Shown here: one piece after another, positions 33,410-44,694 of the stretch
How positions within the stretch are numbered: the stretch's first letter is position 1
How the letters are laid out: every line of letters starts with the position of its first letter
Assembly: GCA_027886175.1 (NCBI GenBank)
Contig: JAJNNQ010000137.1
Span: 7,072,001 to 7,136,000, forward strand
Direction: 5' to 3'
DNA: 64,000 bases
From: Phylloscopus collybita
Taxonomy: Eukaryota > Chordata > Aves > Passeriformes > Phylloscopidae
Notes under the pieces: model-generated
Databases searched by the model: none
The model's input: only the letters and a program-made list of their open reading frames with translations
What the model was told of the DNA's origin: nothing
Position numbers and translations under genes: made by a program

Positions 33410-35407
33410 GAGTTGCACCTTAAGGATGAGCTTGGGAAGAAGATCAACCTGTCTAAACAGAGAACTTTGGCTGGAACTCAGGTAAAATAGAAGAATTAAT
33501 GGCCTTTAGAAGAAGGGGCGGGCAACTCAGGAAGATTACAAAGACGTTGTGAGGCTATACAGGGAGAAATTTAGAAGTCTTAAAGCCCAATTAGAATATA
33601 ATCTGGCTACTGCTGTAAAAGATTATAAAATATTTTTCTATACACATATCACCAGCAAAAGGAGAGCTAAGGAGCTTCACCATTCTTTATTGTATGTGTG
33701 GGGAAGCATAGTGACAAAGGATGAGGTGCTTAATGCCTTCTTTGTCTCACCCTTTAATAGCAAGACCAGTTGTTCCTTGGGTACCCAGCTATCTTAGCTG
33801 TAAAACAGGGACAGGGAGCAGAGTGAAGCCCTCATAATCTAAGGGAAAATGGTGAGTGACCTGCTACACCACCTGGGCACACAAAAGTCCATGGGGCTGG
33901 ATGGGATCCACCTGAGGGTACTGAGGGAACTGGTGGAGGTACTCACCAAGCCACTTTCAATCACTTAGCAGCAGTCCTGGTGAATCAGGGAGGTCGCAGG
34001 TGACTGGAATTGGTGTCTGTGATGCCCATCTACAGGAAAGGCCAGAGGGCAGACCTGGAGAACTACAGACCTGTCAGCCTGACCTCAGTGCTGGGAAAGG
34101 TTATGGGGAAGATTATCTTGAGTTCCATCACATGACACGCGCAGGACAACCAGGGGACCAGGCCCAGCCAGCAGAGGTTTGTGAAAGGCAGGTCCTGCTT
34201 GATCAACCTGAACCTCTATGGCAAAGGGACCTGCCTAGTGGATGCTGTCTACCTGGACTGTTACTAAAGCCTTTGACACCATTTCCCACAGCACTCTCCA
34301 GGAGAAACTGGCTGCTCATGGCTTGGATAGGTGCACTGTTGGATAAAATCTGGCTGGATGCCTGGGCCCAGGTAGAGGTGGGGAGTGCTGCCATATCCAG
34401 TTGCCAGCCATTCACTAGTGGTGTTCCCCAGGGTGCAGTGTTGGGGTGAGTCCTGTTTAACATATTCATCAATGACCTCAACAAGGGGATTGAATGCACC
34501 CCAGTGAGTTTGCAGATGACACCAAGTTGAAAAAGAATGTGACCTGTTGGAGAGTAGAAAGGGTCTGTAAAAGGACTTGGACAGGCTGGATCAATGGACA
34601 GAGGCCAATTGTGTGAGGTTCAACAAAGCCAAGTGCCAAGTCCTACACTTGGGTTACAACAACCCTGTGCAGTGCTACAGGCTGGAAATGGAGTGGCTGG
34701 AAAACTGCCCAGTGGAAAAGGATCTGGGGATGCTGATCAACAGTGGCTGAACATGAACCAGTTTGTGCCCAGGAAGCCAAAATGACCAATGGCACCCTGG
34801 TTTGTCACAGAAATAGTGTGGCCAGCAGGACCAGGGCACTAATCATCCCTCTGTGCTAGGCCCTGGTGAGGCTGCACCTGGAATTCTGTGCTCAGTTTTG
34901 GGCCCTTCACTCCAAGAAAGACATTGAGATGCTGGAATGTGTCCAGAGAAGGACAATGCAACAGAAGAAGTGTCTGGACCACCAGCCTGATGAGCAGCTG
35001 AGGGAGCTCAGATTGTTCAGCTTGAAAGGAAGTTTGGAGGGAACCTTTTGCTGTGCAATTCCCTGAAAGGAGGTTGTAGCCAGGTGAGGGTTGGTCTCCT
35101 CTCCCAAGTATCAACTGGCATGACAAGAGGAAATGGTCTTGAGGAGAAGGTTTAGATTGGATATTAGGAAAAATTTCTTCACCCAAGCACTGAAAGAGGC
35201 TGCCCAGGGCAGTGGTGGCGTTACTTGTCCCTTTTTAAAAGCTACTGTATAAATAAAAGTTACAATATAAAGAAAGTATTTAAAAAATGTGTAGATGTGG
35301 CACCTGGGGATGTGGTTTAGTGGTGGATTCAACAGTGCTGGGTTGCTTGGACTTGATAATCTTAGAGGGCTTTTCCAATCTGAATGAATCCTTGAGTCTA
35401 TGATCTA
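33410..35407 (+). mobile_element. CR1 LINE, 2-kb copy with ORF2 reverse transcriptase remnant
   Basis: This is the most complete transposon in the window. It runs from upstream of the reverse transcriptase domain to the CR1 3' end. CR1 ORF2 encodes an endonuclease plus reverse transcriptase that copies the element by target-primed reverse transcription. Here the endonuclease part is absent. Recognisable peptides in order are LKAQLEYNLATAVKD (about 33567), GSIVTKDEVLNAFF (about 33700), LQTCQPDLS/ENYRPVSLTS-type sequence (about 34060), the FADDTKL polymerase motif at 34509-34529 with both catalytic Asp codons kept, FNKAKC (about 34618) and the LECVQRR block (about 34931). Stops and frameshifts break the frame many times, so it is dead. 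A full CR1 is usually about 4.5 kb. An extra AT-rich stretch of about 40 bp interrupts the 3' UTR near 35233-35278. Confidence 0.95.
34509..34529 (+). pseudogene. CR1 reverse transcriptase catalytic motif (FADD) in a decayed ORF2
   Basis: The codons TTT GCA GAT GAC ACC AAG TTG give FADDTKL, the palm-domain active site of non-LTR reverse transcriptases, where the two Asp bind metal. The flanking frame is broken by upstream and downstream stops, so no active enzyme is encoded. Confidence 0.9.
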
Positions 35408-36110
35408 TAATCAGCCAAGAGACAATGATATCCATAAATCACAAAGAATGGAATGAGACCTGTTCTTGGAGAAAATAATGTTCAATGGGGCTATATAGGA
35501 GAGGCTGGTATGAAGACAATGATCAAAATCTGGCATTTCTTTTTGATTTCAAAACAGCATTTTATTCATGGCAGATAGATTTTGATGGAGAGGTTTGTTA
35601 GCTTCCCTAGCAACAATTCCCTATCTGCCTCTGACCCACCAAGAGGAAAAAGTCAAGGGTTTAGTTCCCCTTACTGACTTGTCTGAAGATCTAGAGCCTG
35701 AGGGAGGACATTTTTTGCCCTGTTCAGCACTACGTGAAATCCTCATAGGAAACAATAGCAACCTATTTTTTTCACAGATGCCTTCCTCCTACATAAACCC
35801 CTCAGTAATTAACTGGCAGCATCCTCAAAGCAGCAATGTGTGAGATAAATCAGAAGGAACAGAAATGACAACGTGATAATACCCATGTTGTTTTGATGCA
35901 GAAATGACATGGTAGTAGTATCAAAACAGTTCATCCTTTATGATCTTGATGGTATTTATACCAGAGTTCAAGTTTCACAGGAGATACCTTGTCATACATA
36001 CCTCATGTGCACTGCATCTGGCTGTTCCCACCACCACATTGCTCTCTCCCTACTGCCAGGATTCAGCTGAGGGCACAGGGAGAGGAAAGGATCCTGTTCT
36101 ATGTTATTGA
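35408..36110. other. unique non-coding stretch
   Basis: No gene or repeat recognised between the two CR1 elements. The 82-codon frame at 35595-35843 has no motif. Confidence 0.5.
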
Positions 36111-36112
36111 AT

Positions 36113-36795
36113 CATAGAATACTTTGGATTGTAAGGGATCTTAAATATCATCTAATTCAATCTCTCCTGCCATGAGCAGGGGCAGCAGAGACACCTGGTT
36201 ACACTAGGTTGGTCCAAGTCCCATCCAGCCCTGGATGGGTTCACTTGAGCCCTTCCAGTGAAGGAATTTCTCTGGGCAGCCTGCTTCAGCACCTCACTAC
36301 CCTCACAGTAAAGAATTTCTTCCAAAGGTCAAATCTAAATCAACCTTATTTCAATTTAAAGCCATCACCCATTGTCCTATCACTACATGGGCTTGTGGAA
36401 AGTCCTTCACCAGCTTTCCTGTAGGCTCCCTTCAGGAACTTGAAGGCTGCTCTAAGGTCTGCCTGGGCCTTTCTCTTCTCTTGGCAAAACAACTCTCTCG
36501 TCTGTGTGGTTTTTGGAGAGGAGCTCCAGCCCTTTGCACATCTTTGTGCTGATCTTCTGTTGGTTCTTCCTTTTCTCAGCCCCTGCCTTTGCCTCCTGCA
36601 ACTTGGGCAGTGTGGCTGGAGCACTTGCCAGTGAACACTGAGGCAAAGAAGTAATTGAATACCTCAGTCTTTTCTGTATCCTGAGTAACCAAGGCTTCTG
36701 TATCCTTCTGGAGAGGGCCCACATTTTCTCTAGTCTTCCTTTAATCAACAGTATACCTTTTCTTGTTGTCCTTGACATCCCTGGCCAAATTTTAC
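36113..36795 (-). mobile_element. CR1 LINE with internal deletion
   Basis: On the minus strand, 36113-36560 is a CR1 3' end. The plus strand opens ATCATAGAATACTTTGGATTG, then CAGCACCTCACTACCCTCAC, CCTGTAGGCTCCCTTCAGG and GAGGAGCTCCAGCCC. Immediately beyond, 36565-36790 is not the adjoining reverse-transcriptase C-terminus. It is a region from near the start of the reverse transcriptase. Its minus-strand reading gives pieces like [13 protein letters not shown], then [13 protein letters not shown] sequence around 36655-36625. The polymerase core that normally separates these parts is missing. The junction lies near 36560. The minus-strand open frame of 108 codons is a by-product. Confidence 0.88.
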
Positions 36796-36799
36796 AGAA

Positions 36800-38525
36800 T
36801 TAAAGAAGATAATCTACAGGTATTTGTGCTCACTGAACAAATTACACTGTTTCTGAAGCTGTATAGCTTTGTACAAAATGTTCATAAGAGGATGCTTTTT
36901 GCACAGCTTCCGTCAGTGGTGCAAGGGGAAAACACCACATCCTGAAATTAATGTTTTCTGTGTCTGTGCTCTTGACTCCTATTTATCTAAGATGAGAATG
37001 CTGACATATTTAGGTTTATATAAACCATATTTATTAAATATACTTACTCAACAAGTTTTCTTGACTAGTTTTTATAGCTTCTAGATCAAAAAACATATAG
37101 AGTATGGGGCTTACTGAGTTTTTGAGTAGAAATTATGTCAATTTAATATGTAACAATGTTCATAGGCTTTATCTTCCATTTTGTACATTTTCCTGAACTC
37201 CCTTATCACCAAAAAACAACTGTACTGACTGAACTTTGAAGTATCTTTCTATATCTTACCAAGTTTACATATTGGGTTATATTTCTTCTCTCCAGCTCTC
37301 AGCTGGAGGATTGGAAGTAAAATCCATTCTGTACCCATTTAGGGAAGAGGGCAGTCAGATCAATAATCTGTGGTAGCTTCTTGGCAGAAAAAAACAGATA
37401 CATTCACAAAAGTATTGATTCCATTAATCCATGTTCCACTGCAAACTGCCAACAGGTCAGGTCAGTCACATTTCTCCCTTTTTTTTTTACTGAAAACAAA
37501 TTTAGAATAGATTGCAAGGAGTAAGAACACTCTTCTCAAAGCACCACAAGAAGTTAAACCACAGGATTTGTGTTCCCTCAAATCACAAGGCTCCCTTAAA
37601 GCTTGTGATATTTAGAATTTCGATAAATGGTGTCCTGTTCTTGTGTATGTGTGTGTGTCCTCTGTTTAAAAACCTTCTGGGTTTGCATATGTCGCTTTGA
37701 GAAACCAGCAGAATAGAAAAGATAAACGTCAGGCCTGAAACCCACACATCAAATCTACACTGGAGTTTGTATATGACTCTTCCTTCTCTCTAGGAAATTC
37801 TGAATCTGCATTCTCTTCTCTGGTTCTTGGAAAATATTTTCTTCCAAGCATATGTGCTTCTGCTTTGCCCTTCAGCTTACACTCTCCCAGTTTGAAAGAT
37901 GAGGTAAAAAAATGTTCTCATAAAGACATACAGTGTGTTGCCTTTTGCCATCACCACTTGCCAGTTCTCATTATTGTTGTGCCTATTCTTTTGCCTGGAG
38001 CAATATTATTTTTATATTCTGTTAGAAAGCCCTTGACATCCTCCAGGAAAATAAAGAGCCTGAACGACAACAAGGTGCATGTGTGTATGAGCATGTTGAG
38101 ATTTCTTGGCAGCTTCTGTGCCTATTGCTTTACTTCTGATCACATCAACGTTATTTTCCCTCCAAGCAAACAAAGTGTTTTGAAGTGATGTCTCCCTTGA
38201 CAGGGTGAGCCATTGACAAGCTGTCAAGAGCAGACAATAGAGAAAAAGGGATGCATGTCATGTGTCAGGGAGCTGTGCCACAGCTTTGGCTACCAACTGA
38301 AACTCACAGGGACCATCACATGTGTGTGAAGGACATGGTGGTAGTATCAGTGGGAAACACTGAACTGCCATTTGCTCTATAAAAAAATATTCTCTTTATA
38401 CTTGGAGAAAGTGAATGGGAATCAAACAAAAGGTGGAGGTGCAGAAAATGCCAGACAGAAAGCAAACGGACAAGAGAGAAACAGATAGGCAGAAAAAAAT
38501 GCATCATTATTTTCTCTGAAAATTT
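36800..38525. other. unique non-coding stretch
   Basis: No gene or mobile element recognised. The frame at 37865-38188 (107 codons) contains a hydrophobic run (LIIVVPILLPGAILFLY) but no recognisable domain, and I treat it as chance. Confidence 0.5.
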
Positions 38526-38665
38526 ATAGAATCACAGAATCTTTGAGGCTGAAAAGACCTGCAAGAGTCCAATCGTTGAACTGTTAACCACTACTGATGG
38601 AGCTGACAGATCTTACCCTTTCCTGGATATGTCATGATTGGAAAGCTTCCTCAGAAAGTGGGAAC
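38526..38665 (-). mobile_element. truncated CR1 3' end
   Basis: ATAGAATCACAGAATCTTTGAGG then CTGAAAAGACCTGCAAGAGTCCAA and GTTGAACTGTTAACC on the plus strand are the complement of a CR1 3' end of the same type as the tail at 33165-33237. About 140 bp is left. Confidence 0.85.
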
Positions 38666-38938
38666 CCTTGATTTTCAAGGAAATCACAAAAAAAAATGGA
38701 ACTTATCCCTTTGTAATTAATTTTGAGTTGAACCTACTACATTTTTGCCATCTCCTCTGAATGTTATACAACTGTCTTGTTACCAGAGTGGCTTCTATCC
38801 CTCTCAGAAAAAAGAGGTCATAAAGCCCCAGCCATGCTGCAGCAGACAGCTCCTCATGGCAAGCAATGGAACAAAGGGGTGCCAGCCCTCCATTTCTCCT
38901 ATGGCATCTGAGCTATTGCTCAGATTACTGCCCAAAAA

Positions 38939-38962
38939 TTAATGACTCCTAGGAGTCATTAA
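38939..38962. other. perfect 24-bp palindrome
   Basis: The half TTAATGACTCCT is followed with no spacer by its exact reverse complement AGGAGTCATTAA. Each arm holds TGACTCC, close to an AP-1/bZIP half-element. Palindromes this long are not expected by chance in 64 kb. Confidence 0.97.
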
Positions 38963-39185
38963 CAGTAGGTCAAGAAGTAGATAGCCTTACTGTGTGGTTT
39001 CATCTATTTTATGACAGAAAAAAATGTCATCAGATTTTATGTCTGAATAACTCCTTGCATTAGCACTGGCTTTTTCCCTGGGTTCAGGGAGGTAAATGAG
39101 TAAAGAAGAGACTAATCCTGCCCATCTTCAGGCACTAAGCAGCTTGTAGGTTTCATAGCTTTGGGGATTATTGCAAACCCAGGAA

Positions 39186-39214
39186 CAGAAACGTGGTCAC
39201 CCGAGACGTTTCTG
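39186..39214. other. inverted repeat, 9-bp arms, 11-bp loop
   Basis: CAGAAACGT (39186-39194) is the exact complement of ACGTTTCTG (39206-39214). The arms and loop contain several CG dinucleotides in an otherwise CG-poor region. Confidence 0.88.
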
Positions 39215-40603
39215 CACAGTCCCAGCCCAGAGGTCCCTGGGTTTGACCCTGGTGATTTTTTGGTTCTAAATGTTGTACTTTCACAGCCAAAGAGACAGAT
39301 AGGCATAGAAACCTTCTCTGAGGCATTTCATCCTGTGCACTTCAGTTAGATATCAGCAGTCCTTTCTTCATCTATTTACAGGAGATGACACAATCTTTGT
39401 GGCAGGGAAGGTCCAGATGATGAATGGGTCTTAACTCCCTACACAGAGAGGCATGTAAATTTAGTTGGTACAATAGAATTAGCATAATTCACGAATTAGG
39501 TCAATTTCAATTCCTTATGTATAGAAAGTAGATTTTCTCCTAACAAGACAAATCTAATTTAAAAATCCTATCACATCTCTTTTTTCCAAGAGACATCCAC
39601 AAATGGGCCTTTGCTGTTATCAGATGTGTGAAGCAACATCACTGTATATTTTCACATCTAGCTGATTACTTAACCATCTGTTCTCTTCAACAACAGAGGA
39701 TACAAGATGGGAGGAAGAAAGGGGAAGATAAATAAATGGAAATATCACTGTGATTGTTTTCTAACTTCTGTTCTTAATTTTTCATTTGAGCCATAAATTC
39801 CAGGGTGATTTTTATTACAGCGGTATGTGTGTTAAAACAAGGTCTATATATATAAAAACAAACCTTTTATAACTCTTCCTTCTTTCTTTGTTTCTCCTCC
39901 CCTTCTCCCTCTTTTCTAAAAAATCAGAATAATGGAAATGTATCACAACTTTCTTCATATCCTTTCTGGATGACTATAAAATGGAGGTGGAGGGAGGAGA
40001 ATTTTGTAGGCAGAACATTATGTGCATTACATAAAAATCAGTTATTTAGTAGCTCATACTTAAAAATATTCACACTTAATTTAACTCACTTCATTCTCTA
40101 TAAGGACTGTGGGTGTGCTAATCATTTGAGTTGATAAAATCATTCATCTAGATGGACAGTTTAGAAATTGACTTCAAATTTTCAGTTACCTTTGTTCAAA
40201 TGTGTCCTCTTTGGCTTAAATTTATTTTTCAGACATCATTCAAAAAAAGTGCCCCAGACAGATTTTATATATTGGGTTGAATTACACATTTTAAATTATA
40301 GACCTTGCAATTATTAAAAGAACACATCAAATAAACTTACAATATTTTTTCCTTGACATTTTCACTCAAATATAAAACCAGACCTCCTTCACTTTGATAG
40401 ATTTGTCAAGAACAAGTATCTTGCCATCCCCTGCTGTATTATTTTCCTTTATAATTATTGAATCAGATTGCATATAGAATTACAAAAAAAAAAATCCCTA
40501 ACATAAGAAATCTACAAATAGCACAAATGACTCTGTAATCACAGAATCTCACTAAACATGCTTAATACAAAGGTATACAGCAACCTTTGAAACAGGCATT
40601 GTG

Positions 40604-40643
40604 TACATATACACATGCATATATATATATATACACATATATG
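40604..40643. repeat. AT/AC-rich dinucleotide tract
   Basis: An alternating pyrimidine-purine stretch made of TACATATACACATG followed by about seven AT units and ACACATATATG. Confidence 0.85.
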
Positions 40644-41777
40644 CAACACCATTGCCAACTTCATAAATAGCCATTAGAGACTTTCCAAACCAGAAACAGA
40701 ACTTTTTATGATTTTCTTGGCCAGCCAAGTTAACAAATCTGTGTGCAAGTCAGAGAAAAAACCATGGAAATCAAATGCTAAATCATACAAAGGCATTGCT
40801 TGCAGGAATAAAAGCTGTCCTATGTTAAAGGACTGACAAAAGCTAGTGATACCTGAGGTTAAGGAAACCTGAGTTAACTGGGTTTTGGCCCTTACCTAGC
40901 TAATCAGTTGCCTGACTCCTGCAACTTTGGCACAGTAAATCACCATCAGTCAAAGGCAGCAGCAAGTTGGGATAATGTAAATGGTGTCTCTGGACTGAGT
41001 GACTGGGGAAGTCATAACAGCAGTACCCTGTGAGCTGCCTGGGGCTTTGGGATGCTCAAAGCTCTGTGGATGTTCACAAACAGCAAATTTAATTCAAGAG
41101 AAAATGCTTTCTTGGTGCCTTTTTGTTCACAGCTGTCTTCTGTCCATATAAAATGAAAGGAGTAGATGTGAGTTTCCTCTTTACCTGCCAGATACTGAAC
41201 AAATGAGGTGAGGAAATCCAGGGAGATTGGACTGTTTTGGTTGTGACTGTAGGGCCGAGATGAGTGGGAATCACAGCAAGAAAGCTGGGAAACATAAGAG
41301 AATTCTGGGAATAAAAACTATCATGGAATGTTACTTACAACCCAGGAAGTCATTGCCTTAACTGAAAACAATCACAAAGTCAAAGCTGTATCTTGGGGGA
41401 ACAGGTTGATGGGAAGGAGTTGTGCACCAGCCTTATTCCTTTCCTGCCTTTCCCCTTTAGGCACTTTGATGGTTCTCTGCCTAAAAAGTGAAATAACATA
41501 TGCAGTAAATCCTATATTTTGTGTTTCCTTGAAAGTTCACTGCTGAGAAGGTCTAGACAGAAACACCTCAATGTTTTAGTAAATGTTCACCTTTCTGTAC
41601 ACCTTTGCTGGAATGGACTAACAAGGCTGACATCAGTGGCTCTGAGTAGACCAATCTATATTGGGGAGGGGGGGAAAGAGCTGTGCCCTCAACTCTGTGG
41701 TACCAGGTCTTTGTGTAGAGGAGTGTTTGACAGGGTCCTCTGCTCAGGGTCCGCAGAAAGGATGAGGACTAGAGCAA

Positions 41778-42100
41778 TAGAATCATAGAATTGCTTGGGT
41801 TGGAACAGATCACTGAGTCCAACTGTATTTATAACTACCATGTCCCCACATCTACACATCCCTGGTGGCCTCCAGGGATGGTGACCAACACTTCCCTGTT
41901 CTAATGCCTGACCACCCTTTTGGTAAAAACTCTTTCTGAATATCCAATATAAACCTCTCATTGTGAAACCTGAGTTCATTTCCTCTCGTGCTTGTTACCT
42001 GGGTAAGAAGACTGACCCCCATCTCATTACACTCTCAGGTAGCTGTGAAGAGTGATAAGGTCTCCTCTGAGTCTCCTTTTTCTCCTAGCATACTGGAAAT
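41778..42100 (-). mobile_element. CR1 LINE 3' part
   Basis: The plus strand opens AATCATAGAATTGCTTGGGTTGG (41781), then CTGAGTCCAACTGTA, CACTTCCCTGTTCTAATGCCTGACC (about 41889), AACTCTTTCTGAATATCCAATATAAACCTC (about 41929) and TCTCCTCTGAGTCTCCTTTTTCTC. These are the complements of CR1 3' UTR blocks. 5'-truncated and inactive. The 96-codon minus-strand frame is a shadow. Confidence 0.92.
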
Positions 42101-42956
42101 TAATGCACTTTTCTTCAGTTCAAGCTACTGAACTATGTTTTCTACATGTTTTGAACTGGAAGCCCAATTTTAGTTTCAGCTTGGCGGATTAGGACAGGGT
42201 TTAGGTAAATCCACCAATTTGTTTAGTGGGTTTACCTTCAACCCTGTCTGAAAATGCCTGCACTCTTTACATTCCTCCAGGTACAATATTTGAAAAATAA
42301 TACTTCCAAGAGTAATGACTGGGTTTTGCTTTCCAGAAAAACCTTGCCACAAGTCTGTGGTTTAAAGCCATAAGTTAGGTTTGCAGTCCATCATATTTCA
42401 GATCAATACACTACAGAGAGCTGACACAGATCCTGCACAGAGACAGATTGCACTTTCAAGGGAATTTCATGCCATTTAAAAAATGGAATTTAGCAAGATG
42501 GAAATGCTAAAAATACATGCAAGATAAATTTTAAGTCACTAAAGGAAAACCCTGTGTGTTATTTTGCTTATTAAAAGACAACAAGCTGCCACAAAATAAA
42601 TATTCCCCGCTAATTAGCTAATATTTAATTACCACAGTGCTCTGTTCTGAAAAAAAAAGCTTCTGTTGGCCACTTTTTGGTGGTGGTTGGTCCTTTAAAA
42701 AGGTAGACAGAAAACTCAGGCATGCTGTATTTATATTACTCTTTTATTCTTTGCACTGAAGCAGGAGCAGGCTCTAGTGCTTCTCATAATTTTATTTATG
42801 ATCCCTGGCTCGCAATCTCAGAGAAAACAGAGGTCACACTATTTCTTAATACATGTCATGCAGATATGTGGGCTTTTAAATGGGGTGTTTACTTCTAAAT
42901 TTTAAGGTAACATATACTTTTAATGACTTCCACTTTGGCTTGTTTTTCTTTCTTTG
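42101..42956. other. unique non-coding stretch
   Basis: Nothing recognisable apart from an A8 run near 42651. Confidence 0.5.
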
Positions 42957-43045
42957 GTGGGTTGTTTTTGTTGTTGTTGTTGTTTTTTGGTGGGGTTTTT
43001 TTTGGTAGTTTGTTTGTTTGTTTGTTTGTTTGTTTGTTTTTGGTT
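42957..43045. repeat. T/G low-complexity tract with (GTT)5 and (GTTT)8
   Basis: Five GTT units lie at 42970-42984 and eight GTTT units at 43008-43039, joined by G and T runs. It makes matching low-complexity frames on both strands. Confidence 0.95.
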
Positions 43046-44431
43046 TTGACTCCACAAATGAGACTGCTGCTGTTTGTCCAGCTCACTGAATATGGAAAGG
43101 ATCTGCCTGCTGAATCCATGGGATGTTGATGTGCTGGGGCTAGGCAGAGTTATCTATATTTATTTGCACCTTAGGGCCCAGACTCCACCAGCAGATTTCT
43201 GCAGATGGAGTGTAACAATGGAGGAGGAACAACAAACATTGGTGAGAAGAAAGGAGATTCTTCTGAAGAACTGGATAAAGCGTGATAAAAACTGTCACAG
43301 TGGTAGGCCAAATTTTGATAAATTGCTTTTCACTTCAGAACCTAGGTTTTCCCCACCCTTTCAGGTTTAAAATCGATCTTTCAATGAAATTCTGAATAGG
43401 CAGAAAATGTCTAATTTCCTATTTACAGCTGTGACTGGTGTATGAAAGAGTATTTCAAGCTGTGCAAAATATCACCACCTGGATAAAATTTACCTGACTC
43501 TCTCTCTCTGCAGTACACTTTTTCTCCCAGCAGGCCAAAAATTTAATGCTGCTTCCCTTTCTCTCAGTGGATTTTGTATATAGTATTTAATCAAGGATGA
43601 AAGGGCTCTGGTATGTTATTTAACCTTTTAATAATACGCTAGAGACTAAATTAAGAATGTCTTCTAAAGTTGCCATTTACTGCATAGAGACAGAGATATA
43701 GTGGTATGCGCAAAAAATTATAGATCCTCCACACGTGTTCTGGACTCAACAAGATCACTCTGGATGCTGCCTCTGGGCTGGAATAGTGTTCTCTGTGACA
43801 GTACAGGACATTTCCTTCCTTCTGTTTCATGTCTCATCCTTCCTCCTGGGCAGCCTTCCTTCCTCAGCGCACAGAAAGTCTTCTTAGTTTGTATTTCTTA
43901 AAAGCCGATCCTTGCTTATTTTTGGAGTCTTTTTGCTCAATCTTCTGTGAACTGCTGGAGGATGTGGTATCTCCTGGCTCCAGCCAGCGTCCTTTGAAAA
44001 CCAATTATTTGATCCAGAGTACAGCTGTTGAGTTGTATGATTTCCCATTGTATCCACACTTGGAGAAAGATTACATTTTGCCTGGTCAGAAAATGCTAAA
44101 TTTAACGTGCCCAGAAAGGAGTCTGGTGATACAGCAGGTTTTGTAGCGGTGTCCTCTCATTAGCATTTCAATTTCTTTGATTTTACCTAGAAAAATTCAT
44201 GAAACTCTTACACCAGTCAAAGACAAAAAGAGGTTATAGGGCCGAAAGGCAACGTATTTGTAATTTGAGGTAAAGTACATTTGCATTCCTTCCCTTCTCT
44301 AGAAGAATTTTTGCACCCTTTACTAAACTTGTAGGTCACTGTGAATAACCATGTTCAGGTGTAGGAAGTAATTAGTTAGAGAGGTTCAAAGTTGTGCTGG
44401 AATGTGTTTGATTTTTGGTGTTTTCATTCAG
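43046..44431. other. unique non-coding stretch
   Basis: No gene or mobile element recognised. The 105-codon frame at 43829-44146 lacks motifs. Confidence 0.45.
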
Positions 44432-44694
44432 ACATGACAGATCCTTTAAGCTGTGACTTGACCAAGTGTAACCTCCTGGACATGGAAGATCAGACTTGTT
44501 TTGGGGGCGATATTAAGCCTGTTTATGACAGAGGAGGTGCAAGGACTGAAAGAAGTGGCAGCCATTTGAGATCCTCTGAGAGCCTCCTTGACCTCCAGAT
44601 GATGCTGGAGCAGAACATGTTCCTCCCAGAGGTCTGTTATGTCTGCTGGCTCGCACCAAAATTCCTGCACATTTCCATATAAAACAGAAATAAA
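44432..44694 (+). other. exon-like open stretch, unknown product (speculative)
   Basis: A pyrimidine-rich TTTTTGGTGTTTTCATTCAG ends at 44431 and resembles a 3' splice site. The frame downstream runs open for 83 codons (starting GAC ATG across the site) to TAA at 44680-44682. An AATAAA lies at 44689-44694. The peptide has a mixed, protein-like composition (for example SSESLLDLQMMLEQN) but I do not recognise it. The poly-A signal is only a few bases past the stop, which is unusually close for a real gene. It could be chance, a lineage-specific transcript or a decayed exon. A minus-strand frame of 74 codons overlaps it. Confidence 0.18.

Larger units (their letters stand above)
38666..41776. other. 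unique AT-rich stretch
   Basis: No gene recognised. It holds a perfect 24-bp palindrome (38939-38962), a 9-bp-arm inverted repeat (39186-39214) and a short AT dinucleotide run (about 40619-40633). The open frames are all under 70 codons. Confidence 0.5.

Noticed and set aside
37865..38188. 107-codon frame with a hydrophobic, membrane-like run.
   Set aside because: One hydrophobic run in AT/T-rich DNA is common by chance. There is no other protein feature.
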